Assembly (NCBI RefSeq): GCF_025200715.1
Contig: NZ_CP104144.1
Span: forward strand, 682,001-746,000
From: Rhizobium sullae
GTDB taxonomy: Bacteria; Pseudomonadota; Alphaproteobacteria; Rhizobiales; Rhizobiaceae
DNA length: 64,000 nucleotides
Reading direction: 5' to 3'
The notes under the pieces were generated by a model. It made no database searches. It was given only the letters and a program-made list of their open reading frames with translations, and was not told the DNA's origin. This document shows, in pieces, positions 62,576-64,000 of this stretch. Position 1 is the stretch's first letter. Every line of letters begins with the position of its first letter. Both the position numbers and the translations under genes were made by a program.

Positions 62576-62870
62576 AGATCTCTAACGGCACATATGCTGC
62601 AAGCCGGCGATCGTCCATAGTCTTATTTGTACAGACCATTGTCTCGCGAGCGCCGAGCTTCGGATGAGCGCCATTGCGTACGACCGTCAAAGCGTGCATG
62701 TTGAATGCCTTCAGCAGCCGGATCAAGGGCGCTGCTGCTTCGGGGCCTCGATGTCCTGGCCCCAACGAAAGGAGGACGAAATGTCTTCCAGCCTCCATCT
62801 TTACAGTACCGCTCGCAATCTCGTCAGCGTCAGCGAGTTTGGGTACGGCGAAAACATTCGGGTTCAGCAA
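62574..62870 (-). CDS. Doubtful hypothetical protein, up to 98 aa
   Basis: The frame ends in a protein-like stretch (LIRLLKAFNMHALTVVRNGA, HPKLGARETMVCTNKTMDDR). It lacks a good start: TTG 62870, or an internal ATG giving 74 residues, neither with a ribosome-binding site. It overlaps the plus-strand frame at 62781-63035, so at most one is likely to be real. Confidence 0.3.
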   Translation of the reverse strand: MLNPNVFAVPKLADADEIASGTVKMEAGRHFVLLSLGPGHRGPEAAAPLIRLLKAFNMHALTVVRNGAHPKLGARETMVCTNKTMDDRRLAAYVPLEI

Positions 62871-63035
62871 ATTGGCAAGAGCAGGCCATCGGACGTCTTG
62901 CCCCTCAAGCGGATCAATTTCGCAGCATCAGCCGCCAAGCCTTCCCGGGACGGTTGCGAAGTATCCACTGCGAGCTTCTGGAACATTTCGTCGCCACTGA
63001 GCGGGCGCAGAAATACAACGCTGCCGCAGCATTGA
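62781..63035 (+). CDS. Possible small protein, 84 aa
   Basis: 84 codons starting at an ATG with an excellent ribosome-binding site (AAAGGAGG, 5 nt spacing). The translation (SSSLHLYSTARNLVSVSEFG and onwards) is polar and matches nothing I know. It overlaps an antisense frame at 62574-62870. Confidence 0.35.
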   Translation: MSSSLHLYSTARNLVSVSEFGYGENIRVQQIGKSRPSDVLPLKRINFAASAAKPSRDGCEVSTASFWNISSPLSGRRNTTLPQH

Positions 63036-63076
63036 AGCTGCGATCAACAATCAACCGAAAAACCCAGGAGGACCAA

Positions 63077-63217
63077 ATGGCCAAGGGCCAAGCGCGAAGC
63101 AATCGTGAAGTTCGAAAACCCAAAAAGGAAAAGACGGTGACACCTGTCGCCACGGCGCAAGGCACTCAGGTCAAGTTCGCAAACAGCGCGCTTAGCCTCG
63201 GCAAGAAGCAGAAATAG
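63077..63217 (+). CDS. Small basic protein, 46 aa
   Basis: 46 residues, strongly basic at both ends: MAKGQARSNREVRKPKKEKT at the start and LSLGKKQK at the end. The ATG has AGGAGG 5 nt upstream. Short Lys-rich peptides of this pattern are common in Rhizobiaceae as I recall, without known function; a nucleic-acid-binding role would fit the charge. A strong hairpin follows 76 nt downstream. Confidence 0.7.
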   Translation: MAKGQARSNREVRKPKKEKTVTPVATAQGTQVKFANSALSLGKKQK

Positions 63218-63293
63218 CTCCAGTCTTGGAAGCAGCTTTTCGCATGCTTCTGCCGCCGCCGGTACCAAGGGCCTGGCTTTGTTGGGCGCAAGT

Positions 63294-63321
63294 GCGGGCC
63301 GCCTTGAATAAGGCGGCCCGC
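63294..63321. terminator. Strong hairpin, terminator-like
   Basis: Perfect 12-bp stem GCGGGCCGCCTT / AAGGCGGCCCGC with a GAAT loop. It lies downstream of the small basic protein gene. No T-tract follows, so termination would have to rely on the stem alone. Confidence 0.5.
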
Positions 63322-63487
63322 GTCACCACATCATTGTTGCGTTTTCAGCCTTTTGGCTACCTGATCTCGCCGGTTCGCCCGGCTGCTTGGCAATCTCAGA
63401 ATTGCAAAACGTCCATAATTCCGCTCTGCGGCGGAAGATAGTCGCGCTGAAGCCATTGCCTCGCGCATCCACGTTTTAGGATACCTC

Positions 63488-63706
63488 ATGATAGACACGA
63501 CCCGCCACGCGGCGGAGAGCCTGTTCCGACGCACAGCCCCCGAAGGCTCGAATGCCGCCAAGTTGCAGGACGTACGCACCAGACAGATCCTCAGAATGAG
63601 AGAACGCAGGCCCGTTGAAATGCAGCAGCGCCTCGAAAATCGTATGAGGCGCGCCAATCTCGAGACCCTGTTTGCCCTAAAGGAGCGTACGCATGGCGAT
63701 ATTTGA
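63488..63706 (+). CDS. Hypothetical protein, 72 aa
   Basis: 72 residues, basic and Arg-rich (DVRTRQILRMRERRPVEMQQ, LENRMRRANLETLFALKERT), probably all-helical. It overlaps the next frame by 14 nt, suggesting a coupled pair. No family is recognised, and there is no membrane segment. The ribosome-binding site is poor. Confidence 0.55.
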   Translation: MIDTTRHAAESLFRRTAPEGSNAAKLQDVRTRQILRMRERRPVEMQQRLENRMRRANLETLFALKERTHGDI

Positions 63707-63983
63707 TTACAGCACCGGTGCAGGACTATACCCCTGCAAGACCGTGAAGAGAACGAGCCGGCTTCGGTACAGAAGGTTTGATTCGGCCGCTGAAGCGCTT
63801 CGCTTTGCGATTGAGGACATGCCTGCCTCGCTGCTTCGCGGTTCCATACTAGAGGTTGAGGAAGCCCGCTATGATGGTCAGCAGATGCAGAGGCTTTACG
63901 AAGCCGACGCATATCCTCTGCCTAGGCGGGGCAAGAGCGATTCTTTGGAAGTCGAACCGCGCCGAGCCCGGCAATCCGGCTGA
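63693..63983 (+). CDS. Conserved hypothetical small protein, 96 aa
   Basis: 96 residues. The core LRYRRFDSAAEALRFAIEDM and PASLLRGSILEVEEARYDGQ looks like a compact alpha/beta domain of the type found repeatedly in small rhizobial proteins. No catalytic motif is visible. The start is ATG 63693, inside the 3' end of the preceding gene. AAGGAG lies about 9 nt upstream. Confidence 0.65.
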   Translation: MAIFDYSTGAGLYPCKTVKRTSRLRYRRFDSAAEALRFAIEDMPASLLRGSILEVEEARYDGQQMQRLYEADAYPLPRRGKSDSLEVEPRRARQSG

Positions 63984-64000
63984 CGCGACTCCTTTTGGGG

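Noticed and set aside
1..64000. CRISPR arrays, tRNA/rRNA genes, phage genes, toxin-antitoxin pairs
   Set aside because: I looked for regularly spaced repeats, tRNA-like sequences and typical protein families on both strands and found none that I could support.

Overview
The window looks like part of a large secondary replicon (chromid or megaplasmid) of a Rhizobium, close to the R. etli/R. leguminosarum group. This is inferred from three things: high GC with strong third-position GC bias, a complete minCDE operon (in this group carried on a large extrachromosomal replicon), and an intergenic repeat resembling the rhizobial RIME1 family. Solute-uptake operons dominate the window. I saw no rRNA, tRNA, CRISPR array or replication origin.

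Layout. 0-5 kb: the end of an endonuclease/exonuclease/phosphatase-family gene, a large FAD/GcvT-type amine oxidoreductase, then minC-minD-minE with a clear terminator. 5-9.7 kb: a secreted alpha/beta hydrolase and a manganese-type ABC importer (sitABCD). 9.8-23.4 kb: two adjacent CUT1/Ugp-type ABC importer operons, each carrying phosphoesterase genes. The first has a calcineurin-like metallophosphoesterase and faces a convergent LacI regulator. The second has a glycerophosphodiester phosphodiesterase plus an inositol-monophosphatase-family enzyme and diverges from a ROK regulator. Together they suggest scavenging of organophosphates such as glycerophosphodiesters; the second could serve glycerophosphoinositol.

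23.4-40 kb is an accessory stretch with looser coding density. It holds a Met-rich micropeptide gene, an MFS exporter, several orphan membrane or secreted proteins, a thermonuclease-like protein, a 918-bp IS5-family element inserted at the very end of a lipoprotein gene, two SAM methyltransferases, gene fragments, a frameshifted zinc-ribbon gene, an EamA transporter, an extra plsY and an L,D-transpeptidase.

40-52 kb has a sulfur theme. A GntR/FadR regulator and a trans-sulfuration-type PLP enzyme overlap by 4 nt and are followed by a sugar-type ABC importer. Then come a 1-Cys peroxiredoxin with a persulfide-dioxygenase/rhodanese fusion protein, and the sulfate importer sbp-cysT-cysW-cysA.

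52-61 kb is a complete high-affinity potassium system, transcribed leftwards: a 27-aa ORF, kdpF, kdpA, a 51-aa membrane ORF, kdpB, kdpC, kdpD, kdpE and a ptsN-like IIA gene. Three of these reading frames are under 60 codons. 61-64 kb: a xylitol/sorbitol-type dehydrogenase with a terminator, followed by several small rhizobial proteins of unknown function.
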